In this document: piece by piece, positions 24,910 through 34,063 of the stretch
Layout of the letters: the number at the start of each line of letters is the position of its first letter
Numbering within the stretch: the first letter of the stretch is position 1
Assembly (NCBI GenBank): GCA_023381695.1
Contig: JAMCQP010000028.1
Location: 1 to 42,138, forward strand
Direction: 5' to 3'
Source of the DNA: Bacillota bacterium
Lineage (GTDB): Bacteria; Bacillota; UBA5301; JAMCQP01
Length of the DNA: 42,138 nt
Notes under the pieces: model-generated
Told to the model about the DNA's origin: nothing
Database searches by the model: none
The model's input: the letters and a program-made list of their open reading frames with translations, nothing else
Program-made: the position numbers and the translations under genes

Positions 24910-25996
24910 GGTCGTCGCCTCGCTTGCCCAGGATCACCGCCAATAGCCAGAGCCCGGCCGGCAGCAAAAAAGTGGCGATCGGGCTGTACTTGCGGAGGAT
25001 GTCCACATCAAAAACGAAGGATTCGATGAGGTTGCGCGGGATAAAACTCAAAGAAAACACCAATACCCCGTATGACCAGATCAACGGCTTGAAATCCTCC
25101 AGCTTTAACAGTTGCGCCGTCCCCAGAACCGTGACATAAAAAGCGATGCTCAGCTTCAAAGCGCCGGTAAAAAACCAGATAAAGACATACAGAGCTTCAA
25201 TCCGCTGCAAGAATCTTCCGAGGTTGATCAATCGTACCATGTCCAACAAGGGAAATGGGAGCTCCGACAGGCCCCGGGCGGAAAAGACCGTGATCGCCAG
25301 GGCGGTCAGGCTGGCGAGGATTACCGCGGAAACCCCAATCCCGATGGTTCCCGCCCGAAAGGCGTCCCCCTTCTCCCGTAGAAAGGGGAAGATCATGGCC
25401 AAAAACAGGATCTCTCCGTAGATTGATCCCGCAAAAAGGCCGTTCTTAAGCAAAACCAGCATCCCCGGCCCCAGGAAGGGACGCAGGAACCCTATGTGGA
25501 CATTCGGCCAGACCAGCAGGGCTCCAAAAAACGAGGCCGCAATAAATGGAAACAGTAGCTCACTGGCGCGCGCCAGCGCCTCGATACCGCAATAGGCGCC
25601 GTACATCAAAATGCTCAGCATCACCAGAGCCAGCACGCTGGGAGGTGTCTCGGGCAAGATCGCCGTTTTGAAGGTCTCGGTAAATTCGCGCAACAGAATG
25701 CTGGTTAAATAAAGAAAGTAGCCGACAAAGACCAGGCCCACCAGTCGCCCCCATATTGGCCCCAGCAAAACTTCGCTCGTCCCCACCAGCGAGTATTTGG
25801 GAAAACGCAGGGATAGGCGGGTGATAAAGAAGAGCCCGATCCATCCCACAACCCCGCCGATGAGTATTATAATCCACCCGGCCGTTCCCGAGCGTTGAGC
25901 CATCACGCGCGGCAAAGTAATGAAGATCTTGGCGGCGATCAAGATCTGGGCCATCACCGCCGCCTGTCGCATGTCGATATGCCCGTCCCGGATCAT
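24902..25996 (-). CDS. Spore germination permease, GerAB family
   Basis: A 364-aa APC-superfamily membrane protein with about 10 hydrophobic segments, the likely germinant-binding B subunit. Family features include the N-terminal RQAAVMAQILIAAKIFITLPRV region and the NLGRFLQRIEALYVFIWFFTG segment late in the protein. ATG 25996 overlaps the gerAA stop as ATGA, so the two are translationally coupled. The germinant is unknown. Confidence 0.93.
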   Translation of the reverse strand: MIRDGHIDMRQAAVMAQILIAAKIFITLPRVMAQRSGTAGWIIILIGGVVGWIGLFFITRLSLRFPKYSLVGTSEVLLGPIWGRLVGLVFVGYFLYLTSILLREFTETFKTAILPETPPSVLALVMLSILMYGAYCGIEALARASELLFPFIAASFFGALLVWPNVHIGFLRPFLGPGMLVLLKNGLFAGSIYGEILFLAMIFPFLREKGDAFRAGTIGIGVSAVILASLTALAITVFSARGLSELPFPLLDMVRLINLGRFLQRIEALYVFIWFFTGALKLSIAFYVTVLGTAQLLKLEDFKPLIWSYGVLVFSLSFIPRNLIESFVFDVDILRKYSPIATFLLPAGLWLLAVILGKRGDDRV

Positions 25997-27933
25997 CCGG
26001 CACCGCCTTTCCCTTTTCCAGGATCGCTCTTGTTTCCAGGATCGGCCTTGCCCTTGCCCGGATCCTTCTCGGTCGGATCACTCCCCTGCCAATCCTTCTT
26101 GCTCTCCATCGCCTCCTTATCCTCCGTTTCCGCAACCTTCTCCGCCGCCTCCTCCACGGTGGGAATCCAGGTTCGGACATACGGCGCCTGCCTGCGCCGG
26201 TCAAGCGGTCTGTACATCGACGGTCGCTTCTCCATCAGCCACAAAGGCGCCCGCAGGATAATGTCCCCGCCCGCGGCCGGCCGGTAAGGCGCGATCGGGG
26301 AGAGAAAGGGCACCCCGAAGCTTTTCAGGGCTGTCATGTGCAAGACCAGGAACATCGTGCCGGCCGCCACCCCGTACAACCCCAGAAACCCCGCCAGAAA
26401 CATCATGGGGAAGCGGAGAAACCGCAGGCTGAAGCTCGCCAGAAAGTTGGGCGCCGTGAAAGACCCCAGGGCGGTCACGGCCACGATGATCACCAGGATG
26501 GGGCTGACGATATTGGCTTGCACCGCCGCCTGGCCCAGGATCAACGCCCCCACGATCCCGATGGTGGGGCCGATGGCCGAGGGGATGCGCAGGCCGGCCT
26601 CGCGAATCAATTCCAGCGACAACTCCATGATCACGGCTTCAAACAGGACCGGAAACGGGACCTTCTCACGGCTGGCGGCAATGGCCAGCAGGAGGCCCGT
26701 CGGGATCATCTCTTGATGATAAGTCGTGATGGCGATATAGATCGCCGGCAAAAAAACCCCGATGAGCAGCGCTCCCAGGCGGATGGCCCGCAACAGCGAG
26801 CTATACGGCCACCTGAGGTAATAGTCTTCCGAGCTCTGTAGAAAGATGGTGAAGGTGGAGGGCACCATGGTGGTATATGGCGAGCCGTCGGTAAGAATGG
26901 CCACCTGGCCCTCGGTCAGCCCGGCGGCGACCCGATCCGGCCGTTCGGTGCTTAAAAACTGCGGGAAGGGCGAAAACGGCGCGTCCTCCAGGTACTGCTC
27001 CACGTACCCGCTGTCCGGTATAAAATCAGTTTCAACGGCTTTGATCCGCCGTTTGATCTCTTCCACCAGCTTGGGATTGGTGAGCCCCTCGATGTAGGCC
27101 ACCACCACGTCGGTACTGGAGAGTTTACCAACCTTCAGTGCCTCCATAATCAGGTGTGGCGAGCGGATCCGCCGCCGGATCAGGGCGGTGTTGACCCGGA
27201 CGACCTCGTTGAAGGCCTCGTGCGGGCCTTTCACCGTCTGCTCGGTGGTGGGCTTCTCCACAGTGCGGTGCTCCCAGCCCTTGGTCTCCACCAGCAAGGC
27301 CGAGTTCGCCCCATCCACCAGAAGCAACGAGGCGCCCTTCAGCATCCCGTCGATCACTTCGGCAAAGGTGGCCTTCTTTTCCACCTGGGTGCCGGGCACG
27401 AGGTGCTTCAGGACCATCTCAATAGGGCCTTCCACACCGGGCCCCTCGGGTTTGGCGTCCTTATCCAGGCCGGCTAGAAGCATCAATGGCTGGAGGACGG
27501 CCAGGTCGATGACCTTTTTGTCGATCAGCCCTTCCACGAAGATCAACGCCGCTTTACGCGGGGGATCGGTCGCCAGGAAGAACTCCCGGATGATGATATC
27601 CGAGTTCTTTTCCACATGGAAAAGCCCTTTGAGCCACTTCAGATTCTCCTCCAGGCGGGGGCTGATATCGGATTCCTTCTTTGGCTGGCCGTCTTCCTTC
27701 TGGCCTTCCTTCCCGCCTTCGGCGCCCTCCCCTTTTCCTTCCCCTTGCCCTTGACCCGCTTCCTTGCCGTTCTCCTCGGTGTGCCCAATCGGGCGATCCC
27801 CTAACGAAAATGACTCGGGGCCGATACTATAAAAAGCAGGAGCAGAACCCGAAGTACTCCCCGGCTCCTTGCTCCTGCCTTTTTTTCGCCCCCTGCGCGC
27901 CAAAAAGGAGGCGATCGCCCGCATTATACCCAT
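25993..27933 (-). CDS. Spore germination protein, GerAA family
   Basis: A 646-aa A subunit of the GerA-type receptor. A soluble N-terminal domain (from about residue 100: LEENLKWLKGLFHVEKNSDIIIREFF) leads to a C-terminal set of membrane segments with GLTNPKLVEEIKRRI, EGQVAILTDGSPYTTMVPSTF and SREKVPFPVLFEAVIMELSLE, all typical. Both ends carry unusual charged low-complexity tails: GQGQGEGKGEGAEGGKEGQK near the start and repeats of DPGKGK at the end. ATG 27933 is chosen for GGGAGG upstream; a TTG at 27951 and an ATG at 27924 are alternatives. It is the first gene of the operon, expected to be made in the forespore. Confidence 0.93.
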   Translation of the reverse strand: MGIMRAIASFLARRGRKKGRSKEPGSTSGSAPAFYSIGPESFSLGDRPIGHTEENGKEAGQGQGEGKGEGAEGGKEGQKEDGQPKKESDISPRLEENLKWLKGLFHVEKNSDIIIREFFLATDPPRKAALIFVEGLIDKKVIDLAVLQPLMLLAGLDKDAKPEGPGVEGPIEMVLKHLVPGTQVEKKATFAEVIDGMLKGASLLLVDGANSALLVETKGWEHRTVEKPTTEQTVKGPHEAFNEVVRVNTALIRRRIRSPHLIMEALKVGKLSSTDVVVAYIEGLTNPKLVEEIKRRIKAVETDFIPDSGYVEQYLEDAPFSPFPQFLSTERPDRVAAGLTEGQVAILTDGSPYTTMVPSTFTIFLQSSEDYYLRWPYSSLLRAIRLGALLIGVFLPAIYIAITTYHQEMIPTGLLLAIAASREKVPFPVLFEAVIMELSLELIREAGLRIPSAIGPTIGIVGALILGQAAVQANIVSPILVIIVAVTALGSFTAPNFLASFSLRFLRFPMMFLAGFLGLYGVAAGTMFLVLHMTALKSFGVPFLSPIAPYRPAAGGDIILRAPLWLMEKRPSMYRPLDRRRQAPYVRTWIPTVEEAAEKVAETEDKEAMESKKDWQGSDPTEKDPGKGKADPGNKSDPGKGKGGAG

Positions 27934-28052
27934 ACGGCCCAATCCTCCCAAAACTTCTACAGGAGGCTAGGCTTCCCAACGCGGTGGGTTTTATGAGTTG
28001 AAAATACTGCCATGCAAAAGTCTTAGAACCCTTGGATAAGCCAGGCAAGGCA

Positions 28053-28775
28053 TCACCCGAGCACTAATTTGATATCCTGCAGGGAATAATCATCGGCATA
28101 GCGCACCCTGGCCACAAAGGGCGCTCCGCTGGCTGGTTTGCGCTTTGCTGATCTCTGCCTGGTTGCCACCCGGCCCGCTTGCCCGCCGTTTGCCGCCTCA
28201 GGGGAGATCATGGCCATCTCCGGGAAGATTGCCCCCAACAGGCGGCGATCTACCTCATGCATCCCGATTCCGGCCAGATTGGCCTTCTCCACCCAGGCCA
28301 GCCGGCCTTCCTCGGTCTGGCCGAGCTTACCGGCATACCTGCCGCATCGGAAGATAAAGAGCACCCAGTTGTAGGCCGGCGGCCCTTCTTCGATGGTAAC
28401 CCCCCTCAGCCAGGGGTCCCGGATCTGCAAATCCGCCTCTTCCCGCATCTCCCGGATGATGGCCTGAACGGGATCTTCACCGGGGTCAACCTTCCCGCCG
28501 GGCGCGGTCCACAAACCCCGGAAAGGCTCCTTGTTGCGTTGCAACAGGAGGATCCTGCCGGTATTTTCGTCCTCCAGAAAACAGATCGTGCCGGCCCTCT
28601 TGCCCGGCCCTTCCGAGCCCCCGCTGACCCGCAACTCGCCCAGGAGCGCCTGGAGCGCCTTCGCATCCAAACCGGCCTCTTGAAGATGCTGCTCCCTCAG
28701 AAAGGCCGCCACGGGCCCTACTTCATCGCCAGGTTTATCCCGCTTCATCATCGAACTCGCACTCCCATCTGGCAA
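28053..28775 (-). CDS. Nudix hydrolase
   Basis: A 240-aa protein with a central Nudix domain. The box reads GGKVDPGEDPVQAIIREMREEADLQI, fitting G-x5-E-x7-REUxEExGU except that the final Gly is Asp. The preceding FRGLWTAPGG suggests an 8-oxo-dGTP/MutT-like or nucleotide-sugar type. The N-terminal 55 residues and C-terminal 60 residues (Lys/Arg-rich) are additional and unassigned. The start is uncertain: TTG 28775 and ATG 28751 are both possible and neither has a strong ribosome site. It lies upstream of gerAA on the same strand, 120 bases away. Confidence 0.85.
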   Translation of the reverse strand: MPDGSASSMMKRDKPGDEVGPVAAFLREQHLQEAGLDAKALQALLGELRVSGGSEGPGKRAGTICFLEDENTGRILLLQRNKEPFRGLWTAPGGKVDPGEDPVQAIIREMREEADLQIRDPWLRGVTIEEGPPAYNWVLFIFRCGRYAGKLGQTEEGRLAWVEKANLAGIGMHEVDRRLLGAIFPEMAMISPEAANGGQAGRVATRQRSAKRKPASGAPFVARVRYADDYSLQDIKLVLG

Positions 28776-28839
28776 CCCTGCTTCATCGTTTTATTTCGTG
28801 CTCAAATCCAGGTTTCCTCTTCTGTTCCATGTGGGTTTG

Positions 28840-28848
28840 TGCTATAAT
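28840..28848 (+). promoter_or_regulatory. Extended -10 promoter of tdh-kbl
   Basis: TGC-TATAAT at 28840-28848 gives a perfect -10 with the TGn extension. The -35 (TTCTGT at 28820) is weak. It lies about 90 bases before tdh. Confidence 0.6.
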
Positions 28849-28937
28849 GGGCGCGGTGGGATCTTGTTTTTTGTATACAAGCACATCAGAACCCGTGTGC
28901 AAACCGGACCCAACTTTGGGCAAAGGGAGAGAGCACC

Positions 28938-29975
28938 TTGCAGGGAACCATGAAAGCAGTCATCAAACCTTCCCCAGGCCCAGGAGCCGAAATCGCCATC
29001 GTCCCCATTCCTCAACCAGGGCCGAAGGACGTCCTGATCAAGGTCAGGGCTGCTTCAATCTGCGGGACCGACGTTCATATCTATACCTGGGATCCCTGGG
29101 CGCAAGCCAGAATCAAGCCCCCGATCATCTTCGGACACGAAGTGGCCGGCGACGTGATAGAGGTAGGAAGCGAGGTCACGCGCGTCAAAGTGGGGGATTA
29201 TGTTTCCGCCGAATCCCACGTGGTCTGCGGCGCCTGTCATCAGTGCCTGACCGGGCAGGGGCACGTCTGCCAGAACTTCAAGATCCTCGGCGTGGACCTC
29301 CCCGGCGTCTTCGCGGAGTATGTGGCCATACCGGAGGCCAACGCCTGGAAGAACGCCAAGAATGTCCCGTCCGAGATAGCCTCCATCCAGGATCCCCTCG
29401 GGAATGCGATCCATACGGTCTTCTCCGGCGAAATTACCGGCAACACCGTGGCCGTTCTCGGTTGCGGGCCCATCGGCGTCCTGGCGGTGGCGGTCTCCAG
29501 AACAGCCGGCGCCGCCTCGGTCTTCGCCACCGACATTAATGACTACCGCCTCGGCCTGGCAAGGAAGATGGGCGCCGCGCTGGCCGTCAATTCCCGGGAG
29601 ACCGACCCGGTGGAAGCCATCTTGAAGGCCACTAATGGTCTCGGCGTGGATGTGGTGCTGGAGATGTCCGGAAACCCCACCGCCGTCAGGCAAGGATTCA
29701 AGATGCTGCGCAACGGCGGGCGCATCTCGCTCCTGGGAATCCCGTCCAGGCCCATGGAACTGGATCTGGCCAACGACATCGTCTTCAAGGGCGCCATTGT
29801 CCACGGGATCACCGGACGCCGGTTGTATGACACCTGGTACAAGATGGCGGGGCTCTTCCGCGCCGGCCTGGATGTCCGTCCGGCGATCACCCATCGCTTC
29901 CGCCTCGACCAGTTTGAAGAGGGCATGCAGGTCATGATCTCCGGCAACAGCGGGAAGGTCGTTCTCTTCCCGTAA
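28938..29975 (+). CDS. tdh: L-threonine 3-dehydrogenase
   Basis: A 345-aa zinc medium-chain dehydrogenase that oxidises threonine to 2-amino-3-ketobutyrate with NAD+. Catalytic zinc region SICGTDVHIYTWD and FGHEVAGDVIEVG; structural zinc cysteines in CGACHQCLTGQGHVC; Rossmann motif VLGCGPIGVLAVAV. HIYTWDPWAQ and KGAIVHGITGRRLYDTWY are specific to threonine dehydrogenases rather than sorbitol or alcohol dehydrogenases. TTG 28938 has GGGAGA seven bases upstream; ATG 28950 is the alternative. kbl follows, so the pair converts threonine to glycine and acetyl-CoA. Confidence 0.95.
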   Translation: MQGTMKAVIKPSPGPGAEIAIVPIPQPGPKDVLIKVRAASICGTDVHIYTWDPWAQARIKPPIIFGHEVAGDVIEVGSEVTRVKVGDYVSAESHVVCGACHQCLTGQGHVCQNFKILGVDLPGVFAEYVAIPEANAWKNAKNVPSEIASIQDPLGNAIHTVFSGEITGNTVAVLGCGPIGVLAVAVSRTAGAASVFATDINDYRLGLARKMGAALAVNSRETDPVEAILKATNGLGVDVVLEMSGNPTAVRQGFKMLRNGGRISLLGIPSRPMELDLANDIVFKGAIVHGITGRRLYDTWYKMAGLFRAGLDVRPAITHRFRLDQFEEGMQVMISGNSGKVVLFP

Positions 29976-30038
29976 TCAGGGCGTTCCCGTAATTATCATG
30001 TTCCCGTTTGCAAAAACTAGCGCAAAGGAGGACCGCAA

Positions 30039-31214
30039 ATGGCAAAGATGGATTTTCTCGGAGAGGAGCTGGACGCCCTCAAGGAGAAGAAGCTTTACCG
30101 GCCGCTGCGGGTGCTGGAGGGCGAGCAGAAGTCCAGGGTGGTCATCAACGGAAAAAGCGTGATCACTCTCTCTTCCAACAACTACCTCGGCCTGACCACC
30201 CATCCGAAACTCCGCGGGGCCGCCAAGGAAGCCATCGACAAATATGGCGTCGGATCCGGCTCGGTGCGGACCATCGCCGGCACCATGGCCATCCATGAGG
30301 AACTGGAGGATAAGCTGGCCGGGTTCAAGCACACCGAGGCCGCGCTGGTGCTTCAGTCGGGCTTTACCGCCAATATGGGCGTGATCGGTTCGATCACCGA
30401 CGAGGGCGACATGATCATCAGCGACGAACTCAACCACGCCAGCATCATCGACGGCATCCGGCTCTCGAAGGCCAGTCGGAAGGTCTATCCTCACAAGGAT
30501 ATGGCCGGGCTCAAAAAGGCTCTGGAAGAATCCAAAGGCGCCCGGCGCATCCTGATCATCACCGACGGCGTGTTCAGCATGGATGGGGATATTGCGCCGC
30601 TGCCGGCGATCGTCGAGCTGGCGGAGAAATACGGCGCGATCACGATGGTGGACGACGCCCATTCCAGCGGGGTACTGGGGCGCAACGGCCGCGGTTCCGT
30701 GGACCATTTCAGCCTCCACGGCAGGGTCGACATCCAGGTGGGCACGTTGTCGAAGGCCCTCGGAGCCCTGGGCGGCTATGTGGCAGGCAGCCGGAACCTG
30801 CGCGATCTCTTGATCCACAAGGCCCGGCCATTTCTCTTCAGCACCTCCCACCCGCCATCTGTGGCCGCAACCTGCATCGCGGCTCTTGACGTACTGCAGG
30901 AAGAACCCCAGCTGGTGGAGAGATTGTGGGATAACGCTCGTTACTTCAAGGAGGGGCTCAAAAAACTGGGCTTCAACACCGGCGCCAGCGAGACGCCGAT
31001 CACCCCGGTAATTGCCGGCTCGGGCGCTTTAGCCATGCGGCTCAGCGACCGGCTCTTCGCGGAAGGCGTCTTCGCCCAGGGCATCGGCTACCCGACAGTC
31101 CCCGAGAACAAATCCCGAGTCCGCACCATCGTCACCGCCAGCCACACGAAGGACGAACTCGACTTCTGCCTGAACGCTTTTGAGAAGGTCGGCAAGGAAC
31201 TGGGGATTATCTAG
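30039..31214 (+). CDS. kbl: Glycine C-acetyltransferase (2-amino-3-ketobutyrate CoA ligase)
   Basis: A 391-aa PLP enzyme of the alpha-oxoamine synthase family that splits 2-amino-3-ketobutyrate with CoA into glycine and acetyl-CoA. Motifs: [54 protein letters not shown] and [14 protein letters not shown] with the PLP Lys. AAAGGAGG precedes ATG 30039. The partner tdh makes KBL far more likely than KAS-type biotin or ALA synthases. Its stop codon is the first three bases of a 35-bp repeat. Confidence 0.95.
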   Translation: MAKMDFLGEELDALKEKKLYRPLRVLEGEQKSRVVINGKSVITLSSNNYLGLTTHPKLRGAAKEAIDKYGVGSGSVRTIAGTMAIHEELEDKLAGFKHTEAALVLQSGFTANMGVIGSITDEGDMIISDELNHASIIDGIRLSKASRKVYPHKDMAGLKKALEESKGARRILIITDGVFSMDGDIAPLPAIVELAEKYGAITMVDDAHSSGVLGRNGRGSVDHFSLHGRVDIQVGTLSKALGALGGYVAGSRNLRDLLIHKARPFLFSTSHPPSVAATCIAALDVLQEEPQLVERLWDNARYFKEGLKKLGFNTGASETPITPVIAGSGALAMRLSDRLFAEGVFAQGIGYPTVPENKSRVRTIVTASHTKDELDFCLNAFEKVGKELGII

Positions 31215-31246
31215 CGCGCCCTGCCCATCCGTGGCCGGCGCGCCAC
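31212..31246. repeat. 35-bp direct repeat, copy 1, with internal hairpin
   Basis: Begins with the kbl stop codon and is identical to 31268-31302. Inside, GCGCGCC and GGCGCGC form a perfect 7-bp inverted repeat around a 16-base centre. No T-run follows. Confidence 0.85.
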
Positions 31247-31267
31247 CTCACCCGTCCTGGGTTCATG

Positions 31268-31302
31268 TAGCGCGCCCTGCCCATCCGTGGCCGGCGCGCC
31301 AC
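31268..31302. repeat. 35-bp direct repeat, copy 2, with internal hairpin
   Basis: Second identical copy, 56 bases after the first, ending two bases before the hemolysin-III family stop. It fills the gap between the convergent genes. Confidence 0.85.
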
Positions 31303-31304
31303 TT

Positions 31305-31955
31305 CTATCCCAATCGTGAAATGTATCTGACCATCAGCCAGAAATGGCTCAAACTGCCCGCCAACACGAAAAGATGAAATATCTCGTGAAACCCGAAACC
31401 CGGAGCGATGTTTGGGCGCTTCACCGCGTAAATAACCGCTCCAACGCTGTAGAATATCCCGCCGGCCAACAGCCAGGCCGCCCCTGCCCATGAAATAGCC
31501 CGTACGAGCGGGATGGTTGCGACAACCACCAGCCAGCCCATGATCACATAAATCAACGTGGAGAGCCAGCGCGGAGAACGCAGCCAAAACGAATTTAACG
31601 CGACGCCGCCGACGGCCAGCCCCCAAATGGCCCCAAAAAGGCTCCACCCCCAGGCCCCTCGCAGGGCTATCAGGCAAATCGGGGTATACGTCCCGGCAAT
31701 GAGGATGTAGATCATCATATGGTCGATCTTCCGGAGTATCAAGGATCCACGGTCGGAAAGCGGAAGCAGGTGGTAAATCGCGCTGGCGGTGTACAGCAAA
31801 ATAAGGCTGGCGCCAAATATGGCAAAAGCCACGATGTGCCATGGCGTCCCGCGGGTCGCGGCGAAATACCATAACACGACCAGCCCCGCCACGGACAAAA
31901 ACGCCCCAAACAGGTGCGTCAGGCCGCTCACCGGATCTTTGAGTCTCTCGGGCAT
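31305..31955 (-). CDS. Hemolysin III / PAQR family membrane protein
   Basis: A 216-aa protein with seven hydrophobic segments. Conserved family signatures are present: ASAIYHLL after TM2, RKIDHMMIYILIAGTYTP with the family Asp/His, and GFHEIFHLFVLAGSLSHF near the end with the metal-binding histidines. Despite the name, bacterial members (YqfA/TrhA-like) are linked to membrane-lipid homeostasis rather than haemolysis. ATG 31955 follows AGGAGATG; the frame runs on to 32192 through unlikely sequence. It is convergent with kbl and divergent from the Rrf2 gene. Confidence 0.9.
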   Translation of the reverse strand: MPERLKDPVSGLTHLFGAFLSVAGLVVLWYFAATRGTPWHIVAFAIFGASLILLYTASAIYHLLPLSDRGSLILRKIDHMMIYILIAGTYTPICLIALRGAWGWSLFGAIWGLAVGGVALNSFWLRSPRWLSTLIYVIMGWLVVVATIPLVRAISWAGAAWLLAGGIFYSVGAVIYAVKRPNIAPGFGFHEIFHLFVLAGSLSHFWLMVRYISRLG

Positions 31956-32094
31956 ATTAATACATCTCCTGAACTTGCGTAATAAGTTGTAATAACATTC
32001 GCGGCCAATCCACTTAGAACCTTCTTGTCTGTTCAAAAAATGTCGATCCGAAATTTGACGCGCAAAAGAGGAAGAGGTTGATGCGCCGTCGAAT

Positions 32095-32115
32095 ACTATA
32101 CCAGGTGAGTATAGT
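32095..32115. promoter_or_regulatory. Candidate Rrf2 operator upstream of the regulator
   Basis: A perfect inverted repeat ACTATAC (32095-32101) and GTATAGT (32109-32115) with a 7-base centre, about 70 bases before the Rrf2 gene. It shares ATACTAT with the palindrome at the cydA promoter. Confidence 0.55.
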
Positions 32116-32186
32116 TTTCCGTTCGGCCTGCGGCTGACAATCTGAACCAGGTTTGAACTTTGTTTTTGAATGGGAGTCCTGCGCCG

Positions 32187-32597
32187 ATGCAATTAACTCA
32201 GGCGACCGATTATGCCTTCCGTGCTGCTTTGTTGCTGGCCATGGCGGGGGAAGGCGAGATCGTTGATGCTCAAACCATCTCGAGCCGGGAGAAGATCCCG
32301 ATCCGGTTTTTGCTCAAGATCATGCGTTCCCTGGTGCAGGCAGGGATTATGAAGTCCCACCGCGGGATAAACGGTGGATTTTCCCTGGCCAGGCCCCCCC
32401 GGGAGATTGCTCTGCTGGATATCGTGGAAGCGGTGGAGGGCGCCATCCGGATTAATCGCTGCCTTCTCGACCCGGATTACTGTAGCAAACACTGGGCGAG
32501 TCACTGCCCTGTCCACTCAGCGCTGGCCAACATTCAGGCCGCCATTGCCAGCGAATTCAGCCGTTACAACCTGGCTGACCTGGCCGGGAAAGCCTGA
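32187..32597 (+). CDS. Rrf2-family transcriptional regulator with three-Cys cluster
   Basis: A 136-aa winged-helix dimeric regulator. MQLTQATDYAFRAALLLA and RFLLKIMRSLVQAGIMKSHRGINGGFSLAR are the usual DNA-binding part of Rrf2/IscR/NsrR proteins. The sensor loop has RCLLDPDYCSKHWASHCPVH, with three cysteines spaced C-x6-C-x7-C, as in members that hold an Fe-S cluster and sense NO, O2 or cluster status. ATG 32187 is preferred over an in-frame ATG at 32160. It lies 80 bases before cydA on the same strand, and matching operator-like palindromes occur before both genes, so it probably controls itself and the bd oxidase. The sensed signal is inferred. Confidence 0.9.
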   Translation: MQLTQATDYAFRAALLLAMAGEGEIVDAQTISSREKIPIRFLLKIMRSLVQAGIMKSHRGINGGFSLARPPREIALLDIVEAVEGAIRINRCLLDPDYCSKHWASHCPVHSALANIQAAIASEFSRYNLADLAGKA

Positions 32598-32624
32598 GGC
32601 CATTTGCGCCTTGGAAGGGGGTGA

Positions 32625-32657
32625 TTGGCGCCAAAAGCATACCATTTTAGTATACTA
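32625..32657 (+). promoter_or_regulatory. cydA promoter with an operator palindrome over the -10
   Basis: TTGGCG (32625-32630), 17-base spacer, TAGTAT (32648-32653). The perfect palindrome TAGTATACTA (32648-32657) covers the -10, a natural repressor site. GAAGGAGGG follows directly as the cydA ribosome site, so the 5' leader would be very short. Confidence 0.55.
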
Positions 32658-32677
32658 TTGAAGGAGGGAAAAAACTG

Positions 32678-34063
32678 ATGAACGAACTTCTATTGGCAAG
32701 GTGGCAGTTTGCGATTACCACGGTTTACCATTTCCTCTTTGTCCCCCTGACCCTGGGGCTTTCAGTGTTGGTGGCCATCATGGAGACCATCTACGTCCGG
32801 ACGGGAAACGAAACCTACAAAAAAATGGCCCGGTTCTGGGGTAGGCTCTTTCTGATCAACTTCGCCATGGGAGTTGTCACCGGGATTGTGCAGGAATTTC
32901 ATTTCGGCATGAACTGGTCGGAGTACTCCCGTTTCGTGGGGGATATCTTCGGCGCGCCACTGGCGGTGGAAGCTTTGGCCGCCTTCTTTCTCGAATCAAC
33001 CTTCCTGGGCGTGTGGATCTTCGGCTGGGATAAACTGTCCAAGCCCCTCCACGCGGCAACCATCTGGCTGGTGGCTGTCGCCACCAATCTTTCGGCTTTC
33101 TGGATTCTGGTAGCCAACTCCTTCATGCAAGAACCGGCGGGTTACATCATCCGGCACGGCCGCGCCGAAATGACTGATTTCTTCGCCCTGCTTACCAACC
33201 CCCATGTGTGGTACCAGTTCCCCCATACGGCACTGGCCGGATTTGTCACCGCCGCCTTTTTCGTAATGGGGATCAGCGCCTACCATCTCCGGCGGAAAAG
33301 TTCCCCGGACTTCTTCCGGCGCTCCTTCCAGCTCGGTTTGATGCTGGGGGTGATCAGCACCCTCGCCGTGGCCCTGGTTGGCCATCTGCAAGGCCAATAT
33401 CTGGTCAAATCCCAGCCCATGAAGATGGCCGCGGCCGAAGCTCTGTGGGAAAGCGCCGACCCCGCTCCGTTTGCCGTGGCGGCCCTGATTGACGAACAGA
33501 AGCAGCGCAACCCTTTTGAGATCGGGGTCCCCGCCCTGGGAAGTCTCCTGGCGTACAACACTTTCAGCGGCAAGGTTCCGGGGATGAAGGAACTCCAGGC
33601 GGAGCACGAAGCAAAGTACGGCTCCGGCGACTACATCCCGCCGGTCGCCCCGGTCTTCTGGAGCTTTCGCGTGATGGTCGCGGCCGGGATCTTCATGGTG
33701 TTTTTGACTCTCTATGGGTTTTACCTGGCGCGAAAAGGGCGTCTGGAGGGAACGACCTGGTTCCTGAAGGCCATGCTCTGGTCCCTCCCCCTGCCTTATA
33801 TCGCCAACACCACCGGCTGGCTGATGACCGAGATCGGCCGTTATCCCTGGATCGTCTACGGCCTCCAGAAGGTGGAGAAGGCCGTCTCTCCCTCGGTCTC
33901 CGCGGGAGCAATTCTGGCCACGTTGGTGATTTTCACCCTGCTCTATGGGGTTCTGGCGCTGGCGGATCTTTATCTTCTGGCCAGGTACGCCCGCCATGAT
34001 CCCGAAGAGACATCTGCGGAGAGAATGTTAGAGACCGGCAAGGAGGTATCGCTATGGATTTGA
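32678..34063 (+). CDS. cydA: Cytochrome bd quinol oxidase subunit I
   Basis: A 461-aa membrane subunit that carries the haems and oxidises quinol, reducing O2 to water. Visible ligands and landmarks: His18 in TTVYHF, Glu98 and Glu106 in VEALAAFFLEST, His183 in QFPHTALAG, Met333 in SFRVMVAAG, and GRYPWIVYG at 387-395 (GRQPW in many homologs, so Gln is Tyr here). The quinol loop around KSQPMKMAAAE is followed by a short segment, the short-Q-loop type common in Firmicutes. AAGGAGGG precedes ATG 32678. It is first of cydABDC and overlaps cydB by ten bases. Confidence 0.97.
   Translation: MNELLLARWQFAITTVYHFLFVPLTLGLSVLVAIMETIYVRTGNETYKKMARFWGRLFLINFAMGVVTGIVQEFHFGMNWSEYSRFVGDIFGAPLAVEALAAFFLESTFLGVWIFGWDKLSKPLHAATIWLVAVATNLSAFWILVANSFMQEPAGYIIRHGRAEMTDFFALLTNPHVWYQFPHTALAGFVTAAFFVMGISAYHLRRKSSPDFFRRSFQLGLMLGVISTLAVALVGHLQGQYLVKSQPMKMAAAEALWESADPAPFAVAALIDEQKQRNPFEIGVPALGSLLAYNTFSGKVPGMKELQAEHEAKYGSGDYIPPVAPVFWSFRVMVAAGIFMVFLTLYGFYLARKGRLEGTTWFLKAMLWSLPLPYIANTTGWLMTEIGRYPWIVYGLQKVEKAVSPSVSAGAILATLVIFTLLYGVLALADLYLLARYARHDPEETSAERMLETGKEVSLWI

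Noticed and set aside
27980-28040. Sigma-G-like promoter (GCATG ... CATAAAA) before gerAA
   Set aside because: The spacing is about 15 bases rather than 17-18, and the -10 has a mismatch at a key position.
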